NCBI GenBank assembly: GCA_018287875.1
Contig: JAGVVL010000015.1
Location: 2,046,001-2,110,000, forward strand
Length of the DNA stretch: 64,000 nucleotides
Direction: 5' to 3'
From: Nigrospora sphaerica
Taxonomy: Eukaryota > Ascomycota > Sordariomycetes > Amphisphaeriales > Apiosporaceae
Part shown: in pieces, positions 43,286-56,066 of the stretch
How positions within the stretch are numbered: the first letter of the stretch is position 1
Layout: every line of letters begins with the position of its first letter
The notes under the pieces: model-generated
Told to the model about the DNA's origin: nothing
The model's database searches: none
What the model saw: only the letters and a program-made list of their open reading frames with translations
Translations under genes and position numbers: made by a program

Positions 43286-46200
43286 GATCTTGGTAGTTTT
43301 TATTTTTATCCCTCGCCTCAACGGCCCTCCAACATGCTGTCTCCCGACGCGTCCGGTCGTCTCAATGCCGCTTTACGCGGGCGAACCGTCGTCGGGCCCG
43401 AACGTGGGAGAGGGGGGGAGGGGTGCATTGGACGCGACCCCCTCACTTCCCTCCCTGGACCATGTGAGCACTAGACGAGAGAGGAGGTATTTGGTGGATG
43501 TTCTGTTCACTGAGGGAGCTTGTTCCGTATGGCAACTTCCCTGCCTTGCCATCATTCAAGAATGAAAAGCAAACATTCACCTGAAGGGGAAGCACCTCCG
43601 CTCCATGCAGGTTAAAGACTGGGCACCCTACAACGTCTCGTCTGCGAGGGAAACGATCCGCCGCCGACGTCCTGTCGTGCTCCCGCTGTGCTGGCTGTCA
43701 GCCCACGATACTAGGAAAAGAAACGAGCGGGCCCTTACCTGGTATCCCTCGTCCACGTAGTGTGTCCGCCGTCTGAATTACTTCAACCCTGAATACTTCC
43801 ACAGATTACTTCCTTTGGCTTTCCGGCTTGGTACCCGCTAACACCCAGCCTCTCTGCCCCTTAACCGTGTCTGGGGGCGCCACGAGCCACCGAGACATGG
43901 GGCTTTCCGCTCACTTATGGGGGGCACTTGGTATGCAGTCTCCCACAGCAGGCCGCGGCTGGCGCCGGGGTCATCAGACTGGTGCGACGTATTCATTTCG
44001 CACACGCGCAACTCGCGGTTGGGGGCATGCGACACTCGTTTGTCCTGCCCAGGGCCCCGGAGCAGTCCCCCGGTACGGAATACCTTTGGCGTCTTTGGGA
44101 AGTCGTAAGCGGTACCTTCGGAATGCATTCAGCAGGTCGGATCAGGGCTTCGCCGGCTTTGCCGGCTGGGCCAGCCTTTCCCCCCGCCTTGGGGAGACTT
44201 CTCTCTCCCCGGCTTTTCCCCTCTAGGATCGGCCAAGAGCGCAATGTCGCTGTTTTAAAATCGGCGCATTGGAGAGTGCGTGGGGGTCAAATTCAAATAC
44301 GGCACGAAGGGCGGGGACAAAAAGGACCGGCTACCAGCACTACCCATACGTATGGACAATTGGTCTTGGGGTCGTGTGACCGGCCGTGGCTACCGCCCAT
44401 CCGCCCTGCCGCGGGCCCCCCCTTCGTAAGCATAGTGTGGACAGGGTGTCTGTCTTGTTGGGATGGGGAGACGGTGGCCCGTCTCTCGTCGGATCCGCAG
44501 GCGGCGGCGGCGGTGGCGGTGGTGGCACAAAATCCCTGGTCATGGAGCATCCATGCAGGCTATGCCGCGCCCTGCGAGAGCGCTAGGAGAGGAGGCCAAA
44601 AGCCGTCAAGTTGACCCCCACGGCGTCTAGATCGTTGGCCGGCGTCCTTCCCTCCATCACCCCCCTTTGGCCGCAAGTCCCACTAGGACTAACTGTGTTT
44701 CCTAGCCCCTTCTGCCGATGTTCTCCAGGCCGGATGACAGACGCGGATAATCATGATGTGACGCCACGCACGCCCTCGTGGCGCACGCCTCGGCTTGCCA
44801 TGTGCTGTGCAGTCACCCTCATCTCGGGGCGCCAATGAATTGACTTCGACAGGGCGCGGCCGGCGCTCGCAGTGTCTCACGCCTCTCGGCTGGTGGTGGT
44901 TATGCGGTGTGTGGCCACCTAGGCAAACCGGGAAGGGAGGGGGGGAGGGGGAAGGGGGCCTGGAGACGGCAACCCGCTCGCCGCCGCCGCTCGCTAGCGA
45001 ATATTGTCCCGGAGGAAGAGGAGGGGGGAACGACTTTGACCCGTGTTCGGCTGAGTTTTTACCCCATCGCGGTCCCAGACGATCTTGGCGGCAGATGCGC
45101 GCGCGCGCGTGTCCGGGACCAAGTACATGTGCGCTTTGCTGCGTTCCTTGTTCCTCGCTGTTCGCCCGGCAGCGTCGGATGGGATCGCTGCGGTTTGCCG
45201 GTGCGCACTGCGTCGGGGAGAGAGGGGGAGAGAGGCCACGCTCTCAAGCGCCCCGTGCATCACACCATTCATGGATCCCACGACGCACCGCAACCCCCAA
45301 TTGACCTGTCGCACCTCACAATTCGTCGCCGCGATGCAAGGAACACGGGACGGCGCACCAGTTTGTCCTCCCTGCAGCCTCTGCAAGGCTGGCTGGCTGG
45401 CTGGCTCGCTCGCTGAGCTGCTTCCCACAATGGGCGGCTGCGTGGAGGCGTGGGGGGGAGGGGAAAGGAAAAAGTAAAAAGCGTGGCATGGGACGCCGCC
45501 GCCCCTCCCCCGGGGGCTCATATCTGCCAAGAAACCCCCCCCTCCCCCCGGCCCTGATCTCTAGATCTGTAAACAATCCCGGCGAAAGTCAACGCATGCC
45601 ACCCCACGCAGCAGGGCCTGAGGGTGTCTTTGGCGCTGGTCTTGGACCACCTCTTGGGCTCTCGGGGCACGAAGCCTTGGCCTCAACCACTTGCAGGTGA
45701 GCCGCATAGGCAACTCCCAGCGGGAACACGCCGTATGTCCACCACCTCGGGGGTCGCTCGGCCCTTGGCTTTGAGTATAGTCTCTCGGCATCCCGTGTGC
45801 TGTTGCCCATGCCGACACCGCCTCCCCCCCCTCACCCGGCAGCGCCTCGACCCCAAATCCGTGCGTCGACCCCTGGAAAAAGACCGAGCGATACGTCGGT
45901 CTAGGCAAACGGTGGGGCCCCTTTGCACACCTCATGACTTCCGGTGGGATTCACCGTGTCAGACTTTCGTCACCCCAGCTTGCATTGGGTATGGGGAGAT
46001 ACCGCTCGGCATTGGTCGACGATAGCTAGGTTGTTGGGCCGCTAAGGTCACACAGGCTTGAACAGCACATCCTGCGCGTGGGACCGACTGGAGAAGGCGG
46101 AGAGGGGGAAGGACAACCTGGCGGCGTCCGCTCGTCCCTCCAAGGACCCCAGAACCCCAGGACCCCGGTGCCCCAGGTCCCCCAAGGCCCCCCACGCTCC

Positions 46201-46501
46201 CGACGACATGGTTTGCACAACCGCGTGTCGAGGCCACCGGGGGGGCCAGGGGGGAAGACCTCTCTGGCTTTTATACAGATAGATTCCGCTGCCGTCTCGC
46301 CCCGCGATGGCCATATAAGTAGCCCTCTTACCAGACGAACAAGACCTCGCTGAACCCAAACCGAGCAGCCACAAGGATCACCCTTTAAAGCTTCACTCGA
46401 ACCTTCTCCACGACTCCATTGTGCCCCCTCCCGCGCACTTCCGTACTTGCCGTCGTCCCTCTTTCCCCCTTATTAAAATACCGCCCAAGGTTGCCTTCGC
46501 C
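43286..46501. other. Long gene-poor spacer
   Basis: 3.2 kb with only overlapping short ORFs on both strands, no motif and no splice pattern that links them. GC-rich with G-runs near 44940. No transposon ends or long repeats noticed. Confidence 0.55.
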
Positions 46502-47527
46502 ATGTCACCTGCACTCGACATGCATCCTCCCAACGGCCGCACCAACGGACACCACCAGCAAGCCCACATGTCTGCCGGCGCCCGTCCCCTCGTCCCGGGC
46601 ATCTACGTCCCCACCGTTCTCTTCTTCGACAACGAGGAAGAGGTCGATGTAGACACCGTGAGTCGCCACGCCATCTGGCTCGCCAAGTCCGGCGTGGCCG
46701 GTCTCGCCGTGCAGGGCTCCAATGGGGAGGCCGTCAACCTAACCCCGGACGAGCGCGATCTGGTAACGCGGACCACACGCCGCGCGCTGGACAGCGCCGG
46801 CTACACCCACGTTCCCGTTATTGTCGGCTGTGGCGCCCAAGCCACGCGCGAGGCCATCAAACTCTGCAAAGAAGCGGCGGCCGCCGGCGGAGACTATGCC
46901 CTGATTCTCCCGCCGTCGTACTACCAAGGCCTGTTCAAGCCCGGCACCATCCGCGAGTTCTTCACCGACGTGGCCGACGCCTCTCCCATTCCGGTGCTGA
47001 TATACAACTACCCAGGCGCCGTGAGCGGCCTCGACCTGACCAGCGACGCCCTGATCGAGCTGGGAAAGCACCCCAACATCATCGGCTGCAAGTTCACCTG
47101 CGGTAACACGGGCAAGCTGGCCCGAGTGGCGGCCGCCTTCAGCTCCAGGCCCAAAGCGTCGGCCGCCCACCCCAAACCATTTTTCTGCTTTGGTGGCTCA
47201 GGTGACTTTCTCCTGCAGACACTAGTCAGTGGAGGAAGCGGCATCATTGGTGGAATCGCCAACATTGCCCCGAAAGTGTGCACCGAAATCACCAAGGCTT
47301 ATGACGAGGGCAACCTCAAGGACGCGCAGAAATACCAGGAGGTCCTCGCCCGTGGCGACTGGGCAGCCATTCGAACCGGCCTCGTCGGCACCAAGGTGGC
47401 GTTGCAAGAGTACAACGGCTACGGAGGCTGGGCGCGAAAGCCGCTACCAAGACCCGAAGGCGAGGAGAGGCAAATGATTGCCGACGACTTTCGGGAACTG
47501 GTGGAGCTGGAGAAAACCCTCGGATGA
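46502..47527 (+). CDS. DapA/N-acetylneuraminate-lyase family aldolase or synthase
   Basis: Class I (Schiff-base) pyruvate-dependent aldolase of the dihydrodipicolinate synthase family. Fungi make lysine by the aminoadipate route, so a true DapA role is unlikely. Sugar-acid aldolases such as the 2-keto-3-deoxy-L-galactonate aldolase of pectin (galacturonate) catabolism, or hydroxy-oxoglutarate aldolase, are more plausible. Single exon, 341 residues from ATG 46502; the frame is open 27 codons upstream. Visible family features: AVQGSNGEAVNLTPDER (pyruvate-binding GSNGE), catalytic Tyr168 in IYNYPGAVSG, Schiff-base Lys197 in IIGCKFTCGN, and FCFGGSGDFLLQTLVSGGSG with a glycine-rich active-site strand. 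The N-terminal ~35 residues are polar and disordered (His/Asn-rich), with no clear targeting signal. Confidence 0.88.
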   Translation: MSPALDMHPPNGRTNGHHQQAHMSAGARPLVPGIYVPTVLFFDNEEEVDVDTVSRHAIWLAKSGVAGLAVQGSNGEAVNLTPDERDLVTRTTRRALDSAGYTHVPVIVGCGAQATREAIKLCKEAAAAGGDYALILPPSYYQGLFKPGTIREFFTDVADASPIPVLIYNYPGAVSGLDLTSDALIELGKHPNIIGCKFTCGNTGKLARVAAAFSSRPKASAAHPKPFFCFGGSGDFLLQTLVSGGSGIIGGIANIAPKVCTEITKAYDEGNLKDAQKYQEVLARGDWAAIRTGLVGTKVALQEYNGYGGWARKPLPRPEGEERQMIADDFRELVELEKTLG

Positions 47528-50393
47528 GCGCATAGTGAGCACGCGGGGGCGTGGGCTGGGCCATCTTGGGTGGCTGTTTAGTGGATACAATTCATCGTTA
47601 GCACCAGCGTTAGCCCATCATCGTCGATGACTGTGGTGAATGAGGAGTTTTGTCTTTCCCCCAATAACCTGACTGACGCCGAAAAGCCCCGCCGCGGTCG
47701 CTGTCAGGCCACTTTGCCCGAAGCTGCCAGGCTCTCAGTGATCAATGTGTAGTCGCCCTTGGGGCAGCAGGCAGTTGCTGTGGGTGCCCCAACAGTTGCT
47801 TTTCTGCGCCTCTCGATGCCCATTAGGAGAACCTGGGGGGATGGAAACGGCGGTTCATAGTGCGGTGACGCATAGGCCGGGCCACACACATCTGTAAGAC
47901 CACTGGGCAGCGCCGGCAAGTGTGGTTAGCAATCGTCACACCCCGCTGCATTTCGCTTATGCATTGGGCGTGTGGAAGAGCTTGGCAGTGTGCATCAGCC
48001 GCCTTGTTTCTCCTGACCCCTATGTCGTCGGAGAAATGACCGATAGGCGGGATTGGCTGCCGGGCCTACCATCCTGGATCGTAAGAGGATGCGAATGGGA
48101 GTCGCCGGCCGGTGTGAGCCACGACCTTGCCCGGGTTCTTTCGGGAAGGACGCGGGATCCGCCCTGATCTGTGAGGTTGTTCATAGTTCAGCAGTGAAAA
48201 CCGGCGGAGGCGTAGGCTGATTCCCAGTCGCAAGTAGCAGGCCTGGGTTACTCGTCCATGCCTATGGTAACTCGTGGATACGAAGTCCCTCTTTCCCCGT
48301 TGCCTGTGTACTTGCGCGGGCACGTACTTGTACATCTCTCGACCACGGGGTTAAGCGTAGCCGGTGCCAAAATCCACGCGGCAAGAGACACGACGTGAGG
48401 CGATGGACGACCTGGTACTTGCCCTGGTATGGTATAGTCGTGTCCTTGACCTCGCTCGTCTGCTTGGCCGCCTTGGAAATGCCATCCGCGACTATCATTG
48501 TAGGGGAATCGAATCCTGTGATAGTAGGCTGGTGAACTCGTCCGATAGAATTGTGAGTTAGAAGCGGGCCACGCTCCGCCTTGGGGCTCAGGCAGCTGGG
48601 GGTTGTTGCTGTATTTTTGGCACAGCCTGGAGGCTGCTTGTCTCCCCCGAGACCCACCAGTGCTGGAACCCCGGAAGGCTAAAGGCCGGGGCTTGCAGGA
48701 GGGGGCGTCCGTCGCCACAGCTGAGGCCCGTTGCACCGGAGAAGCAACGGACAGATGCCCAGCGGGAGAGGGACCGGTCTGACGAGTTGACGAGAGCTCC
48801 AGTTTTACGACCAGCCCAAGTGGAGGCGGGTCGACAAGCACCGGTGGGACTGCTGAGCTCTTATCGCTTGGGGTAGCGCGGAGTCGAGGAACAACGAGAT
48901 AGGCGCAAACAACCGGAGAAGCCGTCCCATCGGCGACGGGCCCCTCAGCTCTGTCGTGCAGAAAGACACCACGCCAGAAGAGCCCCGAAACGACGACGTG
49001 CCTGCGATGCGGCCCGAACGATACGGACCCTGACCGGGCGCGGCAACAGATTGCGAGCGTCGTATGAGTAGGAGTATGGGTTGGAACACCGAAGGGCCCA
49101 CGCCATGCGGTAATCTCACGGAATGCAGAGATGCAGGTACGTTATTCACCGAGCAGCGCGGCAGTTGGTGCGGTGGCGGCGATTGAAGCTTGCAGGCGAT
49201 TAGGGGGTGAGTAACTGAGCGAAGGGCCCGGAGGATGATTGTCTGCTAAGAAATCTGTTGACTAATGTCTGTGTACGTGTTCGTGTTTGTGTGCTGCGAG
49301 TACGTCAGACTGTAGTGTCAAGCCCGGGTGGTTGATTACGTTCCTTGTAAAAGTGCCGATGTCCGCCGGTGATGGATCACTAGGGATGCCGCTTCCCCAG
49401 GTTCTGGAACCCGATTAAGCAGGTGCTTAAGCAACCAAGGAAGGCTCACCCCGGTTTCCATCCCATTCATGAGGCCAGTTGCTGCCCCCCCCTCCCCTCC
49501 CGTGGAAATGGGGGGAATCCCCATGGATCACGAATCACGGGAAACCCGTCCTTGAGAACCACCCCTGGTTGAAGTGAGAGTTAGTTGCTGTTGAGATTGC
49601 CGGCAACGAGTCCTCCCAATGCGTCGGCAGTTCTCCGGAACTGGGTTCCGAGAGAACCGCGCGACCATCGGTAGCCATTGTTGTAGCTGGTCGACTTTGA
49701 TCGCTCCCAATCCGGCATGCACTGGACCGAGTCAGTGAACGCCTACGCCACCGGCTGCACAGCTTTTTCCCCTTCCATGGGGTGCCGGGGGCTTAGTTGC
49801 CACGTTGCGACGCACTGTCGCCGGTCCAGTGGCTTCGCGGCCGGGAGAAGCTCGTATCGGCTCTACCTGATAGGTAGTGAGGTGAGCAGACAATAAGGTA
49901 GGCACGTTTCATAGATAGCCTTACTGACGCCTCCCAGCAGCCCTATGAACTACTCTCCGCCGTCAAAGGTAGGCACGATTAGGCCATTGTAGTATGTAAC
50001 CCGCCGACATGGGATAGCGATAGGGAGAGGGAGGCCGGGGGGGGGGAATGCCGATCGGCCGCTACCGACTCGGCGGACCTTATCAGTCGTCCTATCCCAG
50101 GGCGGAGACTGCCAATCCCGACGGAACGTTACACAATGCTGTATACAGGCTTGAGGTCGATAACGGGATGGAGACTCGCAGCCCTGATGAGCGATAGCAG
50201 GGAAGCCGGCTATCGCTTCTGCCATTGTCGCAGTCGACGACTTCGTCAAAAGCGTCGACTGCGCCGACTCTTTTCTTTACTTCCATGCTGAGTACGATAG
50301 CTACTCGGCCCGCGCGTACGGCCTTCCCAGACCATCGCATCTACTCCTGGCTTCTACACTCGTCGGTCTTGCTAGCCCCCCGCGCTCGGAGTC
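47528..50393. other. Long gene-poor spacer
   Basis: 2.9 kb without a supported gene. Minus-strand ORFs at 48.2-48.8 kb and 48.8-49.1 kb look partly protein-like but have no motif and no credible splice connection. A G10 run is at 50037-50046. Confidence 0.5.
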
Positions 50394-52111
50394 ATGGACG
50401 ACAACCGATCCCCCGAGGGTTCGAAACCCACGAACATCGCCTCGCTGAAGGACATGGATAAGACAACCGACGTTGAGAGTACGCGCGATGTCCTGGACGG
50501 AGAGACGGCGCGCGTCATCGACACACAGTCCGAGAGGGCCTTGTGTCGCAAGCTGGACTTTCGCCTGTTGCCCGTGTTGGCCACCATGGTATGCGAAGCC
50601 CCATCCGATGGCGATCTTGCGCCGTCACCGAGATGATGCCGTTCCCCCGTTCCCGCCACTGACCATAAACCGCCGCAGTACCTGTTCAACGCCCTTGACA
50701 AAGGCAACCTCGGCAACGCACAGACAGATGGACTGTCCAAGAGTGAGTGTCTTGAGATATCGGACCCGGGTATCACCCAGCTGACGGGCATCAGACCTCG
50801 GCTTCAAAGACGGACAGTACAACCTCATCATCAGCATCTTCTTCGTCCCCTACGTCTTGTTCGCTCTTCCCATCGCGATGCTGGGAAAGAAGTACGGGCC
50901 GGCACGAGTCCTTCCCGTGCTGATGGTCTGCTTCGGCTCCATGACGCTGCTCACGGCGGCCGCCAAGAACTTCAGTGCCATCTTCGCGCTGCGATGGTTC
51001 CTCGGCATGGCCGAAGCCGCCTTCTTCCCGTTGGTTATCTACTACCTGACGACCTTTTACCGCCGCGGCGAGCTCGCCCGACGCCTCGCCATCTTCTACG
51101 CCGCTTCGAACATTGCCAACGCCTTCAGTGGCCTCCTAGCCTTTGGTGTTTTCCAGATTGAGTCGGGCCTCGTGGACTTCGCCTGGCGGTGGCTGTTCAT
51201 CATCGAGGGCAGCCTGACGGTCTTGTTTGCTTTCTTTGCCTATTGGTACCTGCCGGCGAGTGCGGCCGAGGCCCAGTTCCTGAACGAGGACGAGAAGGCC
51301 CTTGCATATCACCGCATCATGATTGACAGTTCGTCGGTGGTCAACGAGAAGTTCAGCCTCAGGGAGTCCCTCAAGATCTTCACCCGACCTACCACCTACG
51401 GCTTCCTGCTCATCGAGGTGTGCCTTGGCGTTCCTCTCCAGGGCGTCTCGCTGTTTCTGCCCCAGATTGTGCAGAGGCTCGGCTATGACAGCGTTAAGAC
51501 GAACCTGTCCACTGTCGCCCCTAATATTACCGTAAGCTCCACAGCTCGTCCGATAAATCTTGACATCCAGGACTGACTCGTACTAGGGCGCCGTCATGCT
51601 CTTGATCTTGGCTTTCAGCTCCGATTTGATGCGCATCCGCTTCCCGTTTATCAGCATGGGCTTCGCCTTTACTTTTATCGGCATGGTGATCTATGCCTCG
51701 ATCGAGGACGTGCACGCGCAGATCCGGGTAGCCTACTTTTCGACCTTCATGATGTGCTGGGGCACCTCGGCCCCGTCGGTCCTCCTGAGCACGTGGTACA
51801 ACAACAACGTGGCCCACGAGGGCGAGCGGCTCAGCCTCACGGCCGTCGCCGTGCCGCTGGCGAACCTGATGGGCCTTGTAGCCAGCAACGTGTTCCAGAC
51901 GCGCGACGCGCCCAAGTACGAGCCGGCCATCATCACCACCGCCTGTTTCGGCGGCATCGGCTGCCTGTCCGCCTCCCTGCTGGGGCTGTATATGTACTAC
52001 GACAACAAGCGCCGGAACCGCGCTCAGGGCGTCACTTTGTCGGCGGCCGATGTCCCCACCCACAAGCTCCGCGACGGCCCGAAGGTGCCCGAGTTCCGCT
52101 GGTTCTTGTAG
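50394..52111 (+). CDS. MFS permease, DAL5/allantoate (anion:cation symporter) family
   Basis: Twelve-span plasma-membrane carrier of the DAL5 family, which takes up organic anions such as allantoate, pantothenate, nicotinate or dipeptides with protons. Exons are 50394-50588, 50679-50742, 50795-51531 and 51587-52111, giving 506 residues; introns are 52-90 nt and in phase. After a 45-residue polar head comes the family opening RKLDFRLLPVLATMYLFNAL followed by DKGNLGNAQTDGL. FFVPYVLFALPIAMLGKKYG carries the motif-A-like loop. The signature RWFLGMAEAAFFPLVIYYLT and FYRRGELARRLAIFYAASNI are characteristic. The C-terminal tail ends in VPEFRWFL, again typical. Substrate unresolved. No metabolic neighbour hints at it. 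Confidence 0.92.
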
Positions 52112-53333
52112 AAGGGCGGGCGCGTATGTGCTATTTTGAAAATGTGGTCGACGGAGCCCACATACCCCCGGTAGCCCCGAATTAAGCCATCCGGCTTTTT
52201 GGCATGGTTCTTCTTCTTGTCTCGGCAGCTCTTGATCAGGATAAACTCTTGCGGCTTTGTGACGAGGCCTCTACTGGACCTATAGCCAGGTATAGTAAAG
52301 GGCAACCAACGGTCAAGTGGCTCGTCTACCTACCACCCACCGGTGCCGAGACTTTGGGTCCACCCTTGATAGGTCTTGGACTGGGCATCACGCGGTGCTG
52401 ATGCGGACTCGGCCGCCGCGAACCAGGCAGCATGGTGTCGGCGAGCCACCCCTGGATGCTCTCACAAAAACGGCCGCCCGGGATAGGAAAGGGGAACCCG
52501 TCCATGTATCCCCCAACCCAAGCTATGGCGTTTACGTGACATCCCGGGCTTTCGTGCCACCCAGTCATCAGTAACCCGTCGCTTCCCGGGAAGATACCCC
52601 GCCCGGCGCGAGACCCGGAGGCCCGGCGTGGCGTGGTGTGGAAAAGAGGCAGTCCGGATATTGCGGAGTGATCCGGTATAGAGGGGGTTTCGAGCCGGCC
52701 GAGGGTGCTTGGGTGACCGAGGATGCCCGGTCATGGTGGGACATGAGGGAATACCGAAACCAGGAAGGGCCCGCCGGGATGCAACGAAATCCGGGAGACG
52801 CAGCTGCGGTACCGGCGCAAGCATCGTCTGAAATGGGATACACAGCAAGAGGGGCCTGGCAAGCCAATTGGGTATACTATTCGCGGTAGACATGGGGCGA
52901 GACAATCGTATTTCCACGGAATATCCAAGTCCCAAGGCGAGTAAAGAAGCAGTAGCCAATGCCACATAATTCGAATGCAGGAGGGCCAGTCATTTTTCAG
53001 CCTCTCGCGTATAAGCGCCACAGCATGTAAGCCAAGCCTCCAGCTCCGCGGGAGTGGCATCGTTCTTGTTTTACGCGGCGTCCGGAGCCAATCGTTTACT
53101 GCTTCCATACTCGCCCATTGACCGGCCCATCTCACCGCACCTCGACAACTCAAGGCATACTAGCCTGATTTATTTTGTGGGAGTAAGACTTAATCATTGG
53201 AGGGGGATATCATACGTATCTCATCACACGGAGTCGCTCGGGACGTCCTTGTGTCTAATTCGACCCGGACAAAAAAAAAAGATGGAGACGGGTCCCCATA
53301 TGTTAAAGAGCGGCATTGGCTGGTTTTGAACCG
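52112..53333. other. Spacer between convergent genes
   Basis: 1.2 kb, no supported gene. An A11-type run is present near 53270. Confidence 0.5.
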
Positions 53334-54930
53334 TTAGAACTCGCCCTCACCGCCGCCCCCAAACATGCCAGCGGCCCAAAGACCAATCAGGCCGTAGCTG
53401 CTGACTTTCCAGCCGCGCCAGAGGCCTTGCATGCCCTGGCCCCTCTTGTACACCACGGCGGCCACCTTGGCCTTTTTGGTCTTGGAGCCCTTGGCCTCGA
53501 CGGGCTCGGCCCGCGAGCCCTCCTCGCTGGTGATGCAGTACATGGTGCCCAAAACGCCGTAGTAGGGGCCCGGCTCGACAATGGTCTCGAGGGTGCCCGT
53601 CTGGTCGAGCGCCTGCATGTACGTGGGGTCCTGCAGGACGGCGGCCTGGCCGCGGCGCAGGACGGTTTCCAGCGGCAGCTTGACGAAGAGCGAAACGAAC
53701 GAGGTGCAAAACTTGGCAATGGAAAAGGTCGTGGGCGAGAGCTCCTTGTCAATGAGGAACTGGGACCGGAGGACGAGCGGCGTCGAGAGCGTCAGCACGG
53801 GGTGGATGAGCGAGTGGAGTATGGTTGGGACGAAGAGAGAGCCCGGGCAGACCCACGACGGCAGCGACCGCAGGGTGGATATCGTCCTCCGGGAGCCCCG
53901 GCCCGTCGGGGTCAGGATCAAGCGCGTGCGGACGATGTCCAGGGGGGCCAGGATGAGGCCCGTGGCCACGGCGGCGGAGGCGGCGACGCAGAGCGAGGCC
54001 CAGGGGTAGGGCGAGGCGATCTCGACGAGGCGCTGGACGTCGTCCTTGACGCCGAGGTCGGGCACGTTGAAGAGGGCACTCAGGAGGCTGCGCGACCAGT
54101 TCTCCAGCAGGGACTGCAGGACGGTGTAGAGGAAGGTGGCGTTGGAGCCCTTCCACACGCCCCAGGCCCCCTCCTTGGACCAGAGCTGCGACATGGCCTC
54201 GAGGATGGAGTCGGACCGCCGCAGGTTCAGCACGTGCGGGGGCAGCTCGTTCTTGGGGGGCTGGGCCGCCAGGGACTCGAAGGGCGACTGCTCCCTCCGC
54301 CTCGACCGCGACGACCGCGACGACGGCGTCGGCGTGTGGGGGTTGGCGTGGTTCGAGCTGAAGTACGACGTCTCGTCGTCGGACTCGTCGGAATCGGCCG
54401 CGTACTGCCAACGGCGAGGTCAGCCAACCCGTGCCAGGGCCTCCCTTCCCGGAGCACGTGCGCACCCGGCGGGCAACGCCACGGGGGGGGGGGGGGGGGC
54501 GAAGGGGGGGGGAACCTACCTCGGCGAAGGGGTTCTTGGACGGGCTCGCCTCAGCGGCAACAGCGGCGGCGGCCGGGGCGGCGGCGGCGGCGGCCAGTCG
54601 CTCGACGTCGTCCTGCATGCGGACTTGCAGGACCGTCTTGGCCACCTCGAAGGGCTGGGCCATCAGCACGCTCGTGTACTTCCATAGCAGCTCGTCGACC
54701 AGCTCCTTGATGCTCTGGACGGTGGAGGGGGAGGGGTCGTTGACGTAGTCCCGGTAGTTCAGGTCGGGAAAGATGTCGCGTGCCTTGGACGCGTACTGGG
54801 TGCTGCTATTGCCGGCGGCGTTGGGCGGCGACGGGCTGGCACGTGAAAAAGCCTCTGTCCGCTCGCCGATGGTGGGCGGCCTGTAGTACGGGCGGAGGGG
54901 GTTCACGCCGTCGCGGGAGGTCGAGGCCAT
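53334..54930 (-). CDS. UGO1: Mitochondrial fusion/carrier-like protein UGO1
   Basis: Outer-membrane modified mitochondrial carrier that links Fzo1 and Mgm1 during mitochondrial fusion. Exons 54930-54520 and 54404-53334 with a 115-nt intron give 493 residues. The head MASTSRDGVNPLRPYYRPPT is a conserved fungal Ugo1 start. Carrier-type PX(D/E)XX(K/R)-like elements are present but divergent: AQPFEVAKTVLQVRM (about 92-105), LAPLDIVRTRLILTP, and VKLPLETVLRRGQ. The end GLIGLWAAGMFGGGGEGEF is the last span. An acidic Ser-rich loop (DSDESDDETSYFSS) follows the intron. The intron contains a C17 tract in the sense strand shortly after the donor. UGO1 is divergent from YAH1 across 1.1 kb. Confidence 0.9.
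54483..54499. repeat. G17 homopolymer inside the UGO1 intron
   Basis: Seventeen G on the plus strand (C17 in the transcript), about 20 nt downstream of the 5' splice site, preceded by another C-rich run. Confidence 0.95.
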
Positions 54931-56066
54931 GGTGACGGGAGGGGGGGGAGGGCTGCTGCTGCTGCTGCTGTCCAGTCCGGCTGTCTTCGCATTCTTCAGC
55001 CGCCAGGGTCCGGGGCGGAGGGAGGGAGGAGAGGGGACGGGGAGAATGGCGATGCAGGACGAGAGCTTGAGCTTGCCCGGCCGATTCCAAGCGCTGAGGG
55101 GGGCGATAAGACAAAAATGGGCTGGGTTTTGCCGTGCATCAAGGAAAAACACACGCACACGGACAGGCAGCCGCGGGCGCAGGCTAGCTTGGGTCTATTA
55201 GCGCTCACGCAGCTCACCAACAGGACGCGCTCGTCGGGCCCATCAGCCCATATTGAGGCCCCGGGCGAGGACACGACGAGAGGGTGCTGTTGCCGGGGGG
55301 GCCGGGGGTCATTGCATGCTACTTAGACTGAAGCAGTAGGCATAGTACATGACCCATGGACTAGGTCACAGTTGCCATTGACACACGTACATAGGTACAC
55401 GATGTATGACTGTTCTTGGGTGGCTACTCTTGTCTCCGTTCTCATTTGTGCGTGTACGTACTGTAGGACCGCCCCAGGCCGCCCTAGCGGGGTCTATCCT
55501 CGACGCCCTTCCGGTCCTCATTCTCTGCATTGACACATGTATGCGATACTAATGCGAATGAAAAATGCATGTACTTCCACTTTTGCTACCCCTCCTTCTG
55601 GCTCGACGCCCGGGCGGGATTGGTCGCTTTACCGGCTCGGTGATAGGCTGTTCAGCGGTCACTCAGATTGGGCCAACGATCCACCCTCGAAGCTAACGAG
55701 GGGCGCTGTTGGTTTCCTAACCCCGAGCGTCGGGCCTGCCTGTGATGGCGAGCCGTGATATAATTTTTTTTATTAGCGAGTCTTCGCCTGCTAACCACGC
55801 CCGCGCAGTAGCTTCCCCCACTGCCCGCGTTTGTTGCCCAGCGAGTCCGGTCCGGGTCCTACCATTGCGCCTGCTGCACCGTTTACGACCTCGATAGCCA
55901 CCTCTCCCTCCCGCCCCCAACAGCATACGAGACCCTGGCCGCCCCCGCGTCCGCGCAGAAGCGCCACCTATAGAAAGAGTTGCGCCGTCGCCGCCGTTTG
56001 AACGGTTCGAGCTCCTCATCGATAGTCACCCGCCCATCGCACAAGTTACTCCCACCCCCAGCCGCC
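54931..56066. other. Divergent spacer between UGO1 and YAH1
   Basis: 1.1 kb, presumably both promoters. CTG triplets near 54955-54970; TACAT/GTAC patch at about 55386-55400. No gene supported. Confidence 0.5.

Noticed and set aside
48248..49149. Minus-strand ORFs resembling a protein (for example TITGFDSPTMIVADGISKAA)
   Set aside because: Two overlapping frames are both open, no splice logic joins them and no family is recognised.
50410..50430. TTCGAAACC resembling a tRNA B box
   Set aside because: It lies within the first exon of the DAL5-type permease and has no matching A box or acceptor stem.
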